Notes: generated by a model not told the origin, from the letters alone. DNA of 64,000 nt from an uncultured Clostridia bacterium (GCA_947630555.1 CANRIA010000004.1:1-64000), one strand, 5' to 3'; counted from the stretch's first letter, positions 8,215-16,827 are shown. Program-made: numbers and translations.

Positions 8215-8461
8215 ACATCAGTTTACCACAGCGGCTTGATATTTGCAATAGTATTTTACATATTCTTCGCGATTTTCGGCAATTTTATCAATTGTTACAA
8301 TTGCATGGCTCTGCCGTTGTATAAAATGTCAATATAATTTACTACGAGATATTTTGCAAACTGTGTATATCTGATATATACAGTATAACATATTTATATC
8401 GTTCTGTCAATAGTTTAAACAAAATTTTTTTGAAAAATTTTTTCAATAGCTCTGTAAGCAC

Positions 8462-8490
8462 AAAAAAGACCGCAAAAACGGTCTTTTCTG
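8462..8490 (-). terminator. Terminator of leuCDB
   Basis: AAAAGACCG and CGGTCTTTT pair around CAAAAA, followed on the minus strand by a T run. It lies four bases beyond the leuB stop. Confidence 0.88.
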
Positions 8491-8494
8491 CAAG

Positions 8495-9565
8495 TTATAT
8501 TTTTTCTGCTATAAGCCTTCCCATTTTTGAGCATGAGACCTGTTTGCAGCCTGCCGACATTATATCGGCGGTGCGGAAGTCTTCTTCAAGCGCCTGCGCA
8601 ACGGCGTTTTCAATAGCCTCAGCCTCCTGCGGCATATCAAAAGAGTATTTAAGCATCATAGCCGCCGAAAGAATGGTTGCTATAGGGTTTGCAATGTCTT
8701 TTCCTGCAATATCGGGCGCAGAGCCGTGAATAGGCTCGTAAAGACCCAGCGTTCCCTCGCCTAGAGAAGCAGACGGTATCATGCCAAGGCTGCCCGTTAT
8801 CATAGAAGCCTCATCTGAAAGAATATCGCCGAACAGGTTTTCGGTAACGATAACATCAAACTGCGAGGGGCAGTGAACAAGCTGCATGGCGGTGTTGTCA
8901 ACAAGCATATCGCCAAGCGTGATGTCGGGGTAATCTTTCGCAACTTCATGCACTATCTTTCTCCACAGCCGCGAGGTATCCAGCACATTCGCCTTGTCGA
9001 CCGAAGTCACCTTGCCGCGGCGTTTTCCTGCGAGATCAAAAGCCACGCGCGCAATGCGCTCTATCTCAAAATCGCTGTATGTCATGCAGTCGTTGGCGGT
9101 GGTTATGCCGTTTTCAGTCACCGTTGTGCGCTCGCCGAAGTACGCGCCGCCTATAAGCTCACGCACTATTATAAGGTCAAGACCGTCTTTGGTTATCTCG
9201 TCTTTCAAAGGGCAGGCATCTTTCAGCGGCGTAAAAAGTCTGGCAGGTCTTAAATTTGCAAAAAGCCCAAGAGCCTTGCGAATGCCCAGAAGCCCCGCTT
9301 CGGGGCGTTTTGAGCCCTCGCCTTTATCCCACTTCGGGCCGCCCACCGCGCCCAGCAGAACGCTGTCGCTAGCAAGGCATATGTCAACTGTCTCTTTCGG
9401 CAGAGGCTCGCCCGTTTCATCAATAGCGCAGCCGCCCATAAGTACATAAGAATATTCAAACTTGTGACCGAATTTTTCGGCGACTCTGTCAAGCACTGCT
9501 ATCGCCTGCTCGGTTATCTCGGGGCCTATGCCGTCGCCTTTTATAACGGCTATTTTCTTTGTCAT
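8495..9565 (-). CDS. leuB: 3-isopropylmalate dehydrogenase
   Basis: Oxidatively decarboxylates 3-isopropylmalate to 2-oxoisocaproate (leucine biosynthesis), using NAD and a divalent metal. It is 356 aa. The N-terminal KIAVIKGDGIGPEI, the substrate-binding ARLFTPLKD and RELIGGAYFGER regions, the VDKANVLDTSRLWR strand and the metal-binding DMLVDNTAMQL and LFGDILSDEAS segments are all present. The NAD-specific GSAPDIAGKDIANP loop near residue 290 is intact. The track begins at 9583 with a TTG. The ATG at 9565, seven to eight bases after AAAGGAGC, is the better start. Last gene of leuC-leuD-leuB. Confidence 0.97.
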   Translation of the reverse strand: MTKKIAVIKGDGIGPEITEQAIAVLDRVAEKFGHKFEYSYVLMGGCAIDETGEPLPKETVDICLASDSVLLGAVGGPKWDKGEGSKRPEAGLLGIRKALGLFANLRPARLFTPLKDACPLKDEITKDGLDLIIVRELIGGAYFGERTTVTENGITTANDCMTYSDFEIERIARVAFDLAGKRRGKVTSVDKANVLDTSRLWRKIVHEVAKDYPDITLGDMLVDNTAMQLVHCPSQFDVIVTENLFGDILSDEASMITGSLGMIPSASLGEGTLGLYEPIHGSAPDIAGKDIANPIATILSAAMMLKYSFDMPQEAEAIENAVAQALEEDFRTADIMSAGCKQVSCSKMGRLIAEKI

Positions 9566-9579
9566 GATCTGCGCTCCTT

Positions 9580-10056
9580 TCAAAGGGTGTTCAGCAAACC
9601 GCTGCTGTTTATTATGTTTATCAGAAATTCGGGGAACGGCTGCCCCTGATATGTCTCATTCTTAGTAACGTTTGTGATAACGCCCGTGTCAAAGTCAACG
9701 GTAACGCGGTCGCCGTCTTCAATGCCGTCGGCAGCTTCTGCACATTCTATAATAGGCAGACCTATATTTATTGCGTTGCGGTAGAATATGCGTGCAAAAG
9801 TTTTTGCTATAACGCATGAAACGCCTGCCGCTTTTATAGCCATCGGCGCGTGCTCTCTTGAAGAACCGCAGCCGAAGTTTGCCTGCGCCACTATAAGGTC
9901 GCCCTCATGCATCTTCTGATGAAAATCTTTGTCTATATCCTCCATGCAGTGGGCGGCAAGCTCCTGCGGATCGGAGGTGTTGAGATATCTTGCAGGGATT
10001 ATAACGTCGGTATCAACGTTGTTTCCGTATTTAATAGCTTTTCCGTCAGCTTTCAT
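9580..10056 (-). CDS. leuD: 3-isopropylmalate dehydratase small subunit
   Basis: Swivelling small subunit of isopropylmalate isomerase, 158 aa, the short form common in Clostridia and archaea. The N-terminal [19 protein letters not shown] and the active-site [19 protein letters not shown] motif are clear. It pairs with LeuC encoded immediately upstream (12-bp gap) to interconvert 2- and 3-isopropylmalate. Its ribosome binding site AAGGAGGC is strong. Confidence 0.97.
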   Translation of the reverse strand: MKADGKAIKYGNNVDTDVIIPARYLNTSDPQELAAHCMEDIDKDFHQKMHEGDLIVAQANFGCGSSREHAPMAIKAAGVSCVIAKTFARIFYRNAINIGLPIIECAEAADGIEDGDRVTVDFDTGVITNVTKNETYQGQPFPEFLINIINSSGLLNTL

Positions 10057-10068
10057 AGCCGTGCCTCC

Positions 10069-11340
10069 TTAAATAATATCCTGCGGACAGGAAAGTCTGC
10101 CCGTTACCGCGCTTGCGGCTGCCACGTAAGGCGATGCAAGGTATACCTCGCTTTTGGTGTGACCCATTCTGCCTACAAAGTTGCGGTTCGTAGTTGAAAC
10201 GCACCGCTCGTTCTCCGCAAGTATTCCCATGTAACCGCCAAGGCATGGGCCGCACGTCGGTGTTGAAACCACGCAGCCTGCGTTTACCAAAGCCTGCGTA
10301 ATGCCCTCATTTATCATTTGCAGATAAACTTTTTGCGTTGCAGGTATTACTATGCAGCGAACCCCTTCGGCTACCTGCCGACCGCTTAATATCTCGGCAG
10401 CGGCGCGCATATCTTCAATTCTGCCGTTGGTGCACGAGCCTATAACGCACTGGTCTATCTTAATATCGCCTATCTCGTCAAATGTTTTTGTGTTAGACGG
10501 CAGGTGAGGGAAAGATACCGTCGGTTTTATTTTGTCAAGCTCTATAATTATATGTTTGTCGTATGCAGCATCTTCATCTGCTGAAAATTCGGTATACTTG
10601 CGGTCGGTTCGCTCGGCTATGTATTTTCTGCAAATGTCGTCAACAGGGAATATACCGTTCTTTGCGCCTGCTTCTATAGCCATGTTGCATATGCAAAGTC
10701 TGTCCTCCATTGAAAGAGTTGCAACGCCGTCGCCGCAAAATTCAAGAGAGCGGTAAAGTGCGCCGTCAACGCCTATCATTCCTATCAGATGAAGTATTAT
10801 GTCCTTCGCCGCAGACCACTTTGGCAGCCTGCCTTTTAGCTCTATCTTCAGCGCCGAGGGCACTTTGAACCACAGCTTACCGGTCGTCATGCCGTAGCAC
10901 ATATCGGTAGAGCCCACGCCCGTTGAGAAAGCCCCCACCGCTCCGTAAGTGCAGGTGTGAGAATCAGCGCCTATGATACATTCGCCGGGTGCGCACAGCC
11001 CTGCTTCGGGTATAAGTGCGTGCTCTATGCCCATTTTGCCTACATCATAAAAGTTGGTTATATCAAACCTTTGCGCAAACTCTCGGCACTGCTTTGCCTG
11101 CTGCGCTGCTTTTATGTCCTTATTCGGCACAAAGTGATCCATTATAAGCGCGATCTTGTCTTTGTCAAAAACGCTTTGGCAGCCTGCTTTTTCAAATGCG
11201 TTCATAGCCACGGGCGAGGTTATATCGTTGCCCATAACAAGGTCAAGCTTTGCCATAATAAGCTGCCCGGGCGTGACCTTCTCAAGCCCTGCCGCGTGGG
11301 CGAGTATTTTTTGTGTCATAGTCATTTTTGTATCTGACAT
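10069..11340 (-). CDS. leuC: 3-isopropylmalate dehydratase large subunit
   Basis: Large subunit of isopropylmalate isomerase, an aconitase-family [4Fe-4S] enzyme of 423 aa. The cluster ligands are visible: VIGSCTNGR (near residue 300) and CGPCLGG (near residue 360). The conserved [24 protein letters not shown] block is also present. The length fits the two-subunit HACN/LeuC class. The tracked start (11352) precedes the ATG at 11340, which has GGTGG five bases upstream. First gene of the leucine operon, divergent from a LysR-type regulator. leuA is not in the window. Confidence 0.96.
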   Translation of the reverse strand: MSDTKMTMTQKILAHAAGLEKVTPGQLIMAKLDLVMGNDITSPVAMNAFEKAGCQSVFDKDKIALIMDHFVPNKDIKAAQQAKQCREFAQRFDITNFYDVGKMGIEHALIPEAGLCAPGECIIGADSHTCTYGAVGAFSTGVGSTDMCYGMTTGKLWFKVPSALKIELKGRLPKWSAAKDIILHLIGMIGVDGALYRSLEFCGDGVATLSMEDRLCICNMAIEAGAKNGIFPVDDICRKYIAERTDRKYTEFSADEDAAYDKHIIIELDKIKPTVSFPHLPSNTKTFDEIGDIKIDQCVIGSCTNGRIEDMRAAAEILSGRQVAEGVRCIVIPATQKVYLQMINEGITQALVNAGCVVSTPTCGPCLGGYMGILAENERCVSTTNRNFVGRMGHTKSEVYLASPYVAAASAVTGRLSCPQDII

Positions 11341-11396
11341 AATTACCACCAAGTTTCATTGTTTGATAGGCGCATTCTTTTTTGCACCCAAATAAA

Positions 11397-11425
11397 ATTA
11401 TACCACTTTAAAACGCGTATGTCAA
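11397..11425 (-). promoter_or_regulatory. Promoter of leuCDB
   Basis: On the minus strand TTGACA (11425-11420) and TATAAT (11402-11397) are 17 bases apart, a consensus sigma-A promoter. Transcription would start about 50 bases before leuC. Confidence 0.85.
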
Positions 11426-11436
11426 TGTGTATTGAC
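11421..11436. promoter_or_regulatory. Palindrome linking the two divergent -35 boxes
   Basis: GTCAAT-GTGT-ATTGAC is a perfect 6-bp inverted repeat made from the two back-to-back -35 elements. Its position and near T-N11-A form suit a LysR-type operator, but binding is inferred. Confidence 0.5.
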
Positions 11437-11460
11437 TTGCTGCAAACGCTGTGATATAAT
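11432..11460 (+). promoter_or_regulatory. Promoter of the LysR-type regulator
   Basis: TTGACT (11432-11437), 17-base spacer, TATAAT (11455-11460). It is only 6 bases from the -35 of the leu promoter, so the two probably compete or are co-regulated. Confidence 0.85.
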
Positions 11461-11499
11461 TATATTATATACCAAAACTTTTTAAGATAAGGTGAGATT

Positions 11500-12405
11500 A
11501 TGACTGTAAATTTAGAGCACTGCAAAACCTTTTACTGCGTTGCAAACTGCGGCAGCATAACACTGGCGGCGCAGAAGCTTTTTATATCACAGCCTGCGGT
11601 GTCGCAGTCGGTAAAGCAGCTGGAGAGGCAGCTGGGCTGTGCGCTGTTTTTCAGAACATCAAAAGGCGTAAAGCTGACCGCCGAGGGTGAAGTTTTCTAC
11701 AGCCGTGTAAAACGCGCTTTTGACGAGATAGAGCAGGGCGAGAGGGAGCTTTCCGAAATGCTTGGCATGGAAAGCGGCGAGATACGCATAGGTGCATCAG
11801 ACATGACACTGCAATTTTTTCTGCTGCCTTATTTAGAGCAGTTTCACAAGCAGTACCCCAACATACGCATAAGTGTGTCAAACGGCCCTACGCCTGAAAC
11901 GCTTTCTTCGCTGAGGGAGGGCAGCATTGACCTTGGCATAGTAAGCACGCCCGTTGATATGCATGACGACATAAGCATTTTTGAGTGCGGCGAGATAAGT
12001 GACATCTTCGTTGCAGGCAAGCGGTTTGAATATCTTAAAGACAAGGTGATAAGCCTTTCGCAGCTTGAGAAACTGCCAGTTATATTTCTTGAAAAAAACA
12101 CTTCAACACGCCGCAGCATAGACGAATTTTTAAGAAAGTGCAAAGTTGAGATAGTGCCTGAAATAGAGCTTGCGACATCGGAACTGATAGTAAGATTTGC
12201 TGAAAGAGATTTGGGGATAGGCTTTGTGATGAGCGGCTTTGCCAAAGAGGAGATAGAATGCGGCAGGCTGTTTGAGCTCAGTCTTGACAGGCAGCTGCCG
12301 AAAAGGCAGGTTTGCATAGCCGTCAGCAGGAAAAGACCCGTGTCTGTCGCGGCGGCAAGAATAATAGGTCTGATAGACGACAAAATAAATATTAATAAAT
12401 TGTAA
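11500..12405 (+). CDS. LysR-family transcriptional regulator
   Basis: DNA-binding regulator of 301 aa, normal for LysR proteins. The N-terminal winged helix-turn-helix is clear (AAQKLFISQPAVSQSVKQLERQLG, residues 23-46), with the GVKLTAEG wing. The remainder is a periplasmic-binding-protein-like effector domain (LysR_substrate). AAGGTGAG precedes the ATG by about seven bases. It is transcribed away from leuCDB with overlapping promoters, so control of leucine synthesis is the simplest inference. The effector is unknown and there is no basis for a gene symbol. Confidence 0.9.
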   Translation: MTVNLEHCKTFYCVANCGSITLAAQKLFISQPAVSQSVKQLERQLGCALFFRTSKGVKLTAEGEVFYSRVKRAFDEIEQGERELSEMLGMESGEIRIGASDMTLQFFLLPYLEQFHKQYPNIRISVSNGPTPETLSSLREGSIDLGIVSTPVDMHDDISIFECGEISDIFVAGKRFEYLKDKVISLSQLEKLPVIFLEKNTSTRRSIDEFLRKCKVEIVPEIELATSELIVRFAERDLGIGFVMSGFAKEEIECGRLFELSLDRQLPKRQVCIAVSRKRPVSVAAARIIGLIDDKININKL

Positions 12406-12432
12406 ATAGTCAAAAGGTTAATAATACGTTCA

Positions 12433-12460
12433 TTGTAAGTTAATAAATTTATAGTATAAT
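12433..12460 (+). promoter_or_regulatory. Promoter of the ROK gene
   Basis: TTGTAA (12433-12438) and TATAAT (12455-12460), 16-base spacer. It yields a leader of about 100 nt before the ROK start. Confidence 0.65.
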
Positions 12461-12466
12461 ATAAAA

Positions 12467-12539
12467 GCGTTCTTTACTGCGCTGGCAAAGGGCTTGCAGC
12501 GTTTTGCACCGGCAGTAGTGACATATCGCAGAATAACGC
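12467..12539 (+). promoter_or_regulatory. Structured 5' leader of the ROK gene
   Basis: GCGTT (12467-12471) pairs with AACGC (12535-12539), CTGCG (12477-12481) with CGCAG (12527-12531), and CTGG (12482-12485) with CCGG (12509-12512). The result is one long interrupted stem that fills the leader. I recognise no known riboswitch class, and no terminator follows it. Confidence 0.4.
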
Positions 12540-12566
12540 CGAAAGACGGCTGAATGGGAGAGTAAA

Positions 12567-13820
12567 ATGGAACAGCACGGAATAAGCAAACTTGACCTTA
12601 AAAGACAAAACCGTATGCATGTTTTGAAGATATTGAAACAGAGAGGCCCTACGTCAAGAATAGACATAGCCGGGGCTTTGGAGCTTACGAGAGCAGCGGT
12701 AACTATCATTACGAATGAGATGATAGAGCAGGGAATAATAGTAGAACTTGGTGAATACAAGCAGGTTGCCGAGAAAACGCCGCGCGGCAGAAAAAAGATC
12801 CTTATTGATGTAAACAGCAATTTCAGGTTCACCATAGGCATAGCGATAGAGTGTGAGAATGTAAGTGTTGGTATGTCAACGCTTTCGGGCGCTGTGCTTG
12901 ACAAGAGAAATCTTGCTATAAATGATTCGTTCACATTCGGCGATATTACCGATTTTATCAAAAAGTCGGTAAATGACATAATAAACGACAACTACATAGA
13001 CCCGGGTCAGCTTTTGGGTATAGGCATAGGCGTATATCCCGGTATGTTCAGACGTATGGAGATACCCATAGTAAACGGCGCGGCTGACTATTCGCCGCTG
13101 CGCAAGCTGTTTGAAAAAGAGTATTCTTTGCCTGTGGTGGTAGATAACTCGGTAAAGGGCATGGCTATGGCGAACATAGATTTTCTTAAAGTAAAAGATG
13201 CCGAGCGGAGAAACATTGCATTTTTGCAGTGTGGGGATTCTATGCACTTTGTAGTTACAAATCTTAACGACCCTATTGTTTCTTACGACAACAGAACAGA
13301 CTTTGTTGACAGAATAATAATAGACCCGAAGTCATCGGAAGTGTGCGACTGCGGAAGAAAGGGCTGTTGCAGAACAGAGCTTTCACCAAGCGCGATGATA
13401 AAAAAGGTAACTAGAATATTCGGCATGGAAAAAACGCCGTTTTTGTATAAAACGCTTGGCGGCGATCCTTCAAAGATAGATATGGATTCTATCCGCGATT
13501 CCTGCCGCAACAAAGACGAGGGCACGCTGGCTTTAATGAGCGAGTCGCTTGATATGATGGCGGTGCTGCTTAATAATCTTTACTTTACCACAAATCCGCA
13601 AAAAATAGTGCTGCACAACATTTTTGCAGACGAAGAAAAGATGAATGCATATCTTATACCTGCTGTTGAGCGCATAGGCGGCAGCATTGTGGCAAGCAAG
13701 ATCACACTGAGTATTATAGATGAAAAGCAGAGATTTTTGTCGGGCTGCGCACTTGCGATAAGAGAGCTGTTTTATGACAAGGGCGGCTTTGTTGCCAAAG
13801 CTTCTGTTTCAGCACAATAA
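12567..13820 (+). CDS. ROK-family transcriptional regulator
   Basis: NagC/XylR-type repressor of 417 aa. The N-terminal winged helix (RMHVLKILKQRGPTSRIDIAGALELTRAAVTIITNEM, about residues 12-48) is fused to a ROK sugar-kinase-like domain. The zinc-binding Cys cluster characteristic of ROK proteins is present as VCDCGRKGCCRTELS near residue 260. The ATP-binding DxGxT loop of true ROK kinases is not obvious, which favours regulation over catalysis. No sugar-use genes adjoin it, so its target is unknown. GGGAGAG lies four bases before the ATG. It stands alone between its own promoter and terminator. Confidence 0.85.
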   Translation: MEQHGISKLDLKRQNRMHVLKILKQRGPTSRIDIAGALELTRAAVTIITNEMIEQGIIVELGEYKQVAEKTPRGRKKILIDVNSNFRFTIGIAIECENVSVGMSTLSGAVLDKRNLAINDSFTFGDITDFIKKSVNDIINDNYIDPGQLLGIGIGVYPGMFRRMEIPIVNGAADYSPLRKLFEKEYSLPVVVDNSVKGMAMANIDFLKVKDAERRNIAFLQCGDSMHFVVTNLNDPIVSYDNRTDFVDRIIIDPKSSEVCDCGRKGCCRTELSPSAMIKKVTRIFGMEKTPFLYKTLGGDPSKIDMDSIRDSCRNKDEGTLALMSESLDMMAVLLNNLYFTTNPQKIVLHNIFADEEKMNAYLIPAVERIGGSIVASKITLSIIDEKQRFLSGCALAIRELFYDKGGFVAKASVSAQ

Positions 13821-13852
13821 GAGGGTGAAACTTCCGCCTTAAATAAAAAAAT

Positions 13853-13889
13853 GAGCATTGTTTCCGCTTGGGGAGCAATGCTCTTTTTC
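13853..13889 (+). terminator. Terminator of the ROK gene
   Basis: GAGCATTG and CAATGCTC pair around a 15-base loop and are followed by TTTTT. Confidence 0.85.
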
Positions 13890-13914
13890 TGTAGTTTGTT
13901 AGTCTGTACAAAGC

Positions 13915-13948
13915 AAAGGCACGGCGCATAAAACGCCGTGCCTTTTTG
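13915..13948. terminator. Terminator of the small Cys-rich gene
   Basis: A perfect 12-bp stem, AAAGGCACGGCG / CGCCGTGCCTTT, with a 7-base loop. T-rich flanks on the plus side and its place just after the minus-strand stop suggest it serves that gene and can act both ways. Confidence 0.8.
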
Positions 13949-13958
13949 GTGTGTGCTG

Positions 13959-14108
13959 TCAGCAGCCGCAGCCGTTGTTGTTGCATCCGCAGCCATTGTC
14001 GCAGCCGCATCCGCAGCCGTTGTTGTAGCCGTTGCTGAATCCGCCGAAAGCGATGATGATTATGAGGATTATTATCCACCAGTAACCGTTGAAGCCGTTG
14101 CAGTTCAT
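13959..14108 (-). CDS. Small Gly/Cys/Asn-rich membrane peptide (49 aa)
   Basis: Too short for the ORF track. Translation from the ATG at 14108 gives MNCNGFNGY, one hydrophobic helix WWIIILIIIIAFGG (about residues 10-23), then a tail of repeated G-C-G-C and N-N-G-C units with eight cysteines, ending C-G-C-stop. An excellent AAAGGAG ribosome binding site lies nine bases upstream and a strong terminator follows immediately, so it is very likely translated. The design, one membrane helix plus a Gly/Asn-rich tail, recalls small YjcZ-like sporulation proteins, but the Cys pairs are unusual and could bind metal or cross-link. No function is assigned. Confidence 0.75.
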   Translation of the reverse strand: MNCNGFNGYWWIIILIIIIAFGGFSNGYNNGCGCGCDNGCGCNNNGCGC

Positions 14109-14402
14109 AAAGAAGTTCTCCTTTGTAATGATTTAAGCCGGCCGTTAAGCGAGGCTTATAGTATAATTTATGCTGATGTGAAAAATGTGTTACAGCGCGG
14201 CGCACTTTTGCCCAAAGTACAGGCGTTTTTGCGCACATCTCAAAAAATAAGGAAAGGAAAATTTGTCCTGCGAATATAATATTTCAGACGGCAAAGCGCT
14301 ATGGCGGAATACTTTATAAATTTCTGCCAAAACTGCTTTTGTGACTTATCCAACTAAGAAAGGAGAACGCCGCCTTACGGCATTTTTGGCGGCAGAGCAA
14401 GT
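14109..14402. other. Intergenic region between the small peptide gene and clpC
   Basis: Holds the ribosome binding site of the small peptide and, at its right end, the unusual clpC translation-start region. TATAAT-like hexamers occur at 14275-14280 (plus) and 14160-14165 (minus, TATACT), but neither has a convincing -35. I see no CIRCE or tandem GGTCAAA (CtsR) site. Confidence 0.45.
14360..14402 (+). promoter_or_regulatory. Shine-Dalgarno separated from the clpC start by a hairpin
   Basis: AAAGGAGAA (14360-14368) is the only strong ribosome binding site and lies about 36 bases before the ATG at 14403. Between them GCCGCC (14370-14375) can pair with GGCGGC (14388-14393), which would reduce the effective gap to about 12. 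Folding could therefore decide translation. Confidence 0.45.
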
Positions 14403-16766
14403 ATGTTCAATGAATTCAATACCGACGGCTTTACTAAAAAGGCAAAGGAGATATTAAAACGCTCGCTTGCGCTTGCAGGCAGCATAGGGCACACCTATGT
14501 AGGCAGTGAGCATATACTGTGGGCGATACTGGACGAGGGCTCCAGCACCGCGTGCCTTATTTTAATAAGGTGCGGTCTTACGGCACAAAGGGTGAAAGAC
14601 AAAATAACCGCTGCAATAGGCTCAGGCACGCCCTGCAAATTGACTTACGATGATATAACCCCCACAGCGGAAAAGATACTTGAAAGCGCAAAGGCTATCA
14701 GCACACAGGCAAAAAACAGGCTGGCAGGCAGCGAGCATATTCTTGCCGCAATACTAAAACAAAGCGGCTGCTGCGCCGTGAGCATAATGCGAGATGTTGG
14801 GGTGAATATGCCGCGGCTGTTTTCTGAATGTGCCTTGGGTGCGCGCGAAGATGAGTATTCATCTGCAAAGGGCGGCGCGCAGAAACTTTTGCGATACGCC
14901 AGAGAGCTTACTCGGCAGGACGTTTGCGGCGCGTTCGACCCCGTTATAGGCAGAGAAAAAGAGCTTGAAAGGGTGACTGAAATTCTCTGCCGCCGCAACA
15001 AAAACAACCCCTGCCTTGTGGGCGAGGCAGGGGTAGGCAAGACCGCAATAGTTGAAGGGCTTGCGCAGAGGATATGCGAGGGCAGAGTGCCAAAAGGGCT
15101 TTCAGACAAGCGCATTTTTTCGCTTGATATGACTCAGCTGCTTGCAGGAGCAAAATATCGCGGAGACTTTGAAGAACGCCTAAAACAGTGCGTTGAAGAA
15201 GCCATAGCCGACGGCAACATTATTCTTTTTATAGATGAACTTCATACTATAATGGGCGCAGGCGCGGCAGAGGGAGCTATTGATGCGGCAGGTATAATGA
15301 AGCCTCAGCTGGCAAGAGGTCAGCTTCAGATAATAGGCGCGACGACCTTTGACGAATATCGAAAATATATAGAAAAAGATGCGGCGCTGGAGCGGCGTTT
15401 TCAGCCTGTAAAGGTAGAAGAACCTTCCGAGCAGGCGACTGAGGAAATAATAGAAGGGCTTGTGCCTAGGTATGAAAATTTTCACGGGGTAGAGATAACC
15501 CACGAGGCGGTAAAAAGCGCTGTAAAGCTTTCGGGCAGATATGTTTTTGACAGATATTTTCCCGACAAGGCAATTGACCTTATAGACCAGGCGTGCGCGA
15601 GAGTGCGCATTCGTGAGCAGGAGCGCAGCGAGGAAAAGGCGGTTTCAAAGGCGTTTTCTGACTATATCGTCGGCAGGATAACAAAGCAGGATTATCTTGA
15701 AGCGCTTACTTTGCAGGTGGCAGGCAGCAAAATGAAGCCGCTTATAACTGCGAAGGATATAGCGCAGGTGGTGTCATCGCAAACGGGCATACCTGCTGAA
15801 AGCATGACAGAAAACGAGGGGCACAGGCTGCTGCGGCTGGAAGATGAGCTGAAAAGCGAAGTCATAGGGCAGGACAAGGCGGTATCACTGCTTGCTTCGG
15901 CTATAAGGCGGTCGCGCTCAGGACTGAGAAACGAGCAGCGACCTATAGGTTCATTTGTATTTTTAGGGCCCAGCGGCGTTGGCAAGACAAGTCTGGCAAA
16001 GGCGCTTGCAACGGCTATGTTTTCAAGCTGCGATAGCCTTATACGCTTTGATATGTCAGAATATATGGAGCGGCACAATATTTCTCGGCTGATAGGCTCG
16101 CCGCCGGGGTATGTGGGCTATGAGGAGGGCGGTCAGCTTACCGAGAGGGTAAGGCGCAAGCCGTATTCTATAGTGCTTTTTGACGAGATAGAAAAGGCTC
16201 ACCCCGATGTTTTCAATATTCTTTTGCAGATTTTGGAGGAAGGTTTCGTTACCGATACGAGCGGAAGAAAAGTTTCGTTTGCAAACACCGTTATAATAAT
16301 GACTTCAAACATCGGAGCGAGGGAGACAAAGAGCCATGTGGGCTTTGAAAATTCTTACGAAAAGCAGTCGCAGACCTATTTAGAAGAGATAAAAAAGTTC
16401 TTCTCGCCTGAGCTTCTCAGCCGCATTGACGAAAAAATAATCTTTCAGCCGCTGTCGCACGAGAGCCTGCGCACCATAGCAAACAACATGCTTATGCAGC
16501 TGTGCAGCCGCGCGGCGGATATGAACATCAGGCTGGAATACGGCGAAGATATAGTTGAAAAACTTGCTCAGAGCGGCAGCGGCACTTTCGGCGCAAGAGA
16601 GATACGCCACACCATCTCGGCGCAGCTTGAAAATATGCTTTCAGACTATATTTTAGTAAACGGCACATCAGAAGGCGCAGAAGAAAAAGTGCTGCTGCTC
16701 TCGGTAGGTGAAAACGGCTTTATAGTTGAAGACAAGCGCAAAAAACAAACTCTTGATGCATCATAA
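14403..16766 (+). CDS. clpC: ClpC/ClpA-type AAA+ protease ATPase subunit
   Basis: Hsp100 unfoldase of 787 aa that would feed substrates to ClpP. An N-terminal double Clp-N repeat (residues 1-145) is followed by D1 with Walker A GEAGVGKT (207-214), a very short middle region around residues 400-435, D2 with Walker A GPSGVGKT (about 522-529), and a C-terminal D2-small domain. The SHVGF tripeptide near residue 646 matches the ClpP-docking loop of ClpC/ClpX, which distinguishes it from ClpB. The UVR/M-domain coiled coil of typical ClpC is largely missing, so MecB-like adaptor control may differ. No ctsR-mcsAB genes precede it, unlike the Bacillus arrangement. Monocistronic. Confidence 0.88.
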   Translation: MFNEFNTDGFTKKAKEILKRSLALAGSIGHTYVGSEHILWAILDEGSSTACLILIRCGLTAQRVKDKITAAIGSGTPCKLTYDDITPTAEKILESAKAISTQAKNRLAGSEHILAAILKQSGCCAVSIMRDVGVNMPRLFSECALGAREDEYSSAKGGAQKLLRYARELTRQDVCGAFDPVIGREKELERVTEILCRRNKNNPCLVGEAGVGKTAIVEGLAQRICEGRVPKGLSDKRIFSLDMTQLLAGAKYRGDFEERLKQCVEEAIADGNIILFIDELHTIMGAGAAEGAIDAAGIMKPQLARGQLQIIGATTFDEYRKYIEKDAALERRFQPVKVEEPSEQATEEIIEGLVPRYENFHGVEITHEAVKSAVKLSGRYVFDRYFPDKAIDLIDQACARVRIREQERSEEKAVSKAFSDYIVGRITKQDYLEALTLQVAGSKMKPLITAKDIAQVVSSQTGIPAESMTENEGHRLLRLEDELKSEVIGQDKAVSLLASAIRRSRSGLRNEQRPIGSFVFLGPSGVGKTSLAKALATAMFSSCDSLIRFDMSEYMERHNISRLIGSPPGYVGYEEGGQLTERVRRKPYSIVLFDEIEKAHPDVFNILLQILEEGFVTDTSGRKVSFANTVIIMTSNIGARETKSHVGFENSYEKQSQTYLEEIKKFFSPELLSRIDEKIIFQPLSHESLRTIANNMLMQLCSRAADMNIRLEYGEDIVEKLAQSGSGTFGAREIRHTISAQLENMLSDYILVNGTSEGAEEKVLLLSVGENGFIVEDKRKKQTLDAS

Positions 16767-16770
16767 AAAA

Positions 16771-16805
16771 TACCCGTCAGACTTGCAAGATCTGACGGGT
16801 AAAAT
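16771..16805 (+). terminator. Terminator of clpC
   Basis: TACCCGTCAGA / TCTGACGGGTA, 11-bp perfect stem with a 9-base loop, followed by AAAATTATTT. It starts five bases after the clpC stop. Confidence 0.85.
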
Positions 16806-16827
16806 TATTTGTGTGTTAGTAATATAA

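Larger units (their letters stand above)
7752..8460. other. Gene-free segment with heptamer repeats (about 0.7 kb)
   Basis: No ORF here has a plausible start or codon use. The segment is built largely of 7-bp-periodic repeats described separately, arranged as inverted pairs, with an AT-rich stretch from 8215 to 8460. It separates the 5' end of the ABC operon from the 3' end of the leu operon. Confidence 0.7.

Noticed and set aside
13938-14279. 113-aa Ala/Val-rich plus-strand ORF
   Set aside because: Antisense to the small Cys-rich peptide gene. The low-complexity AAAVV translation comes from its GCNGCN repeats.
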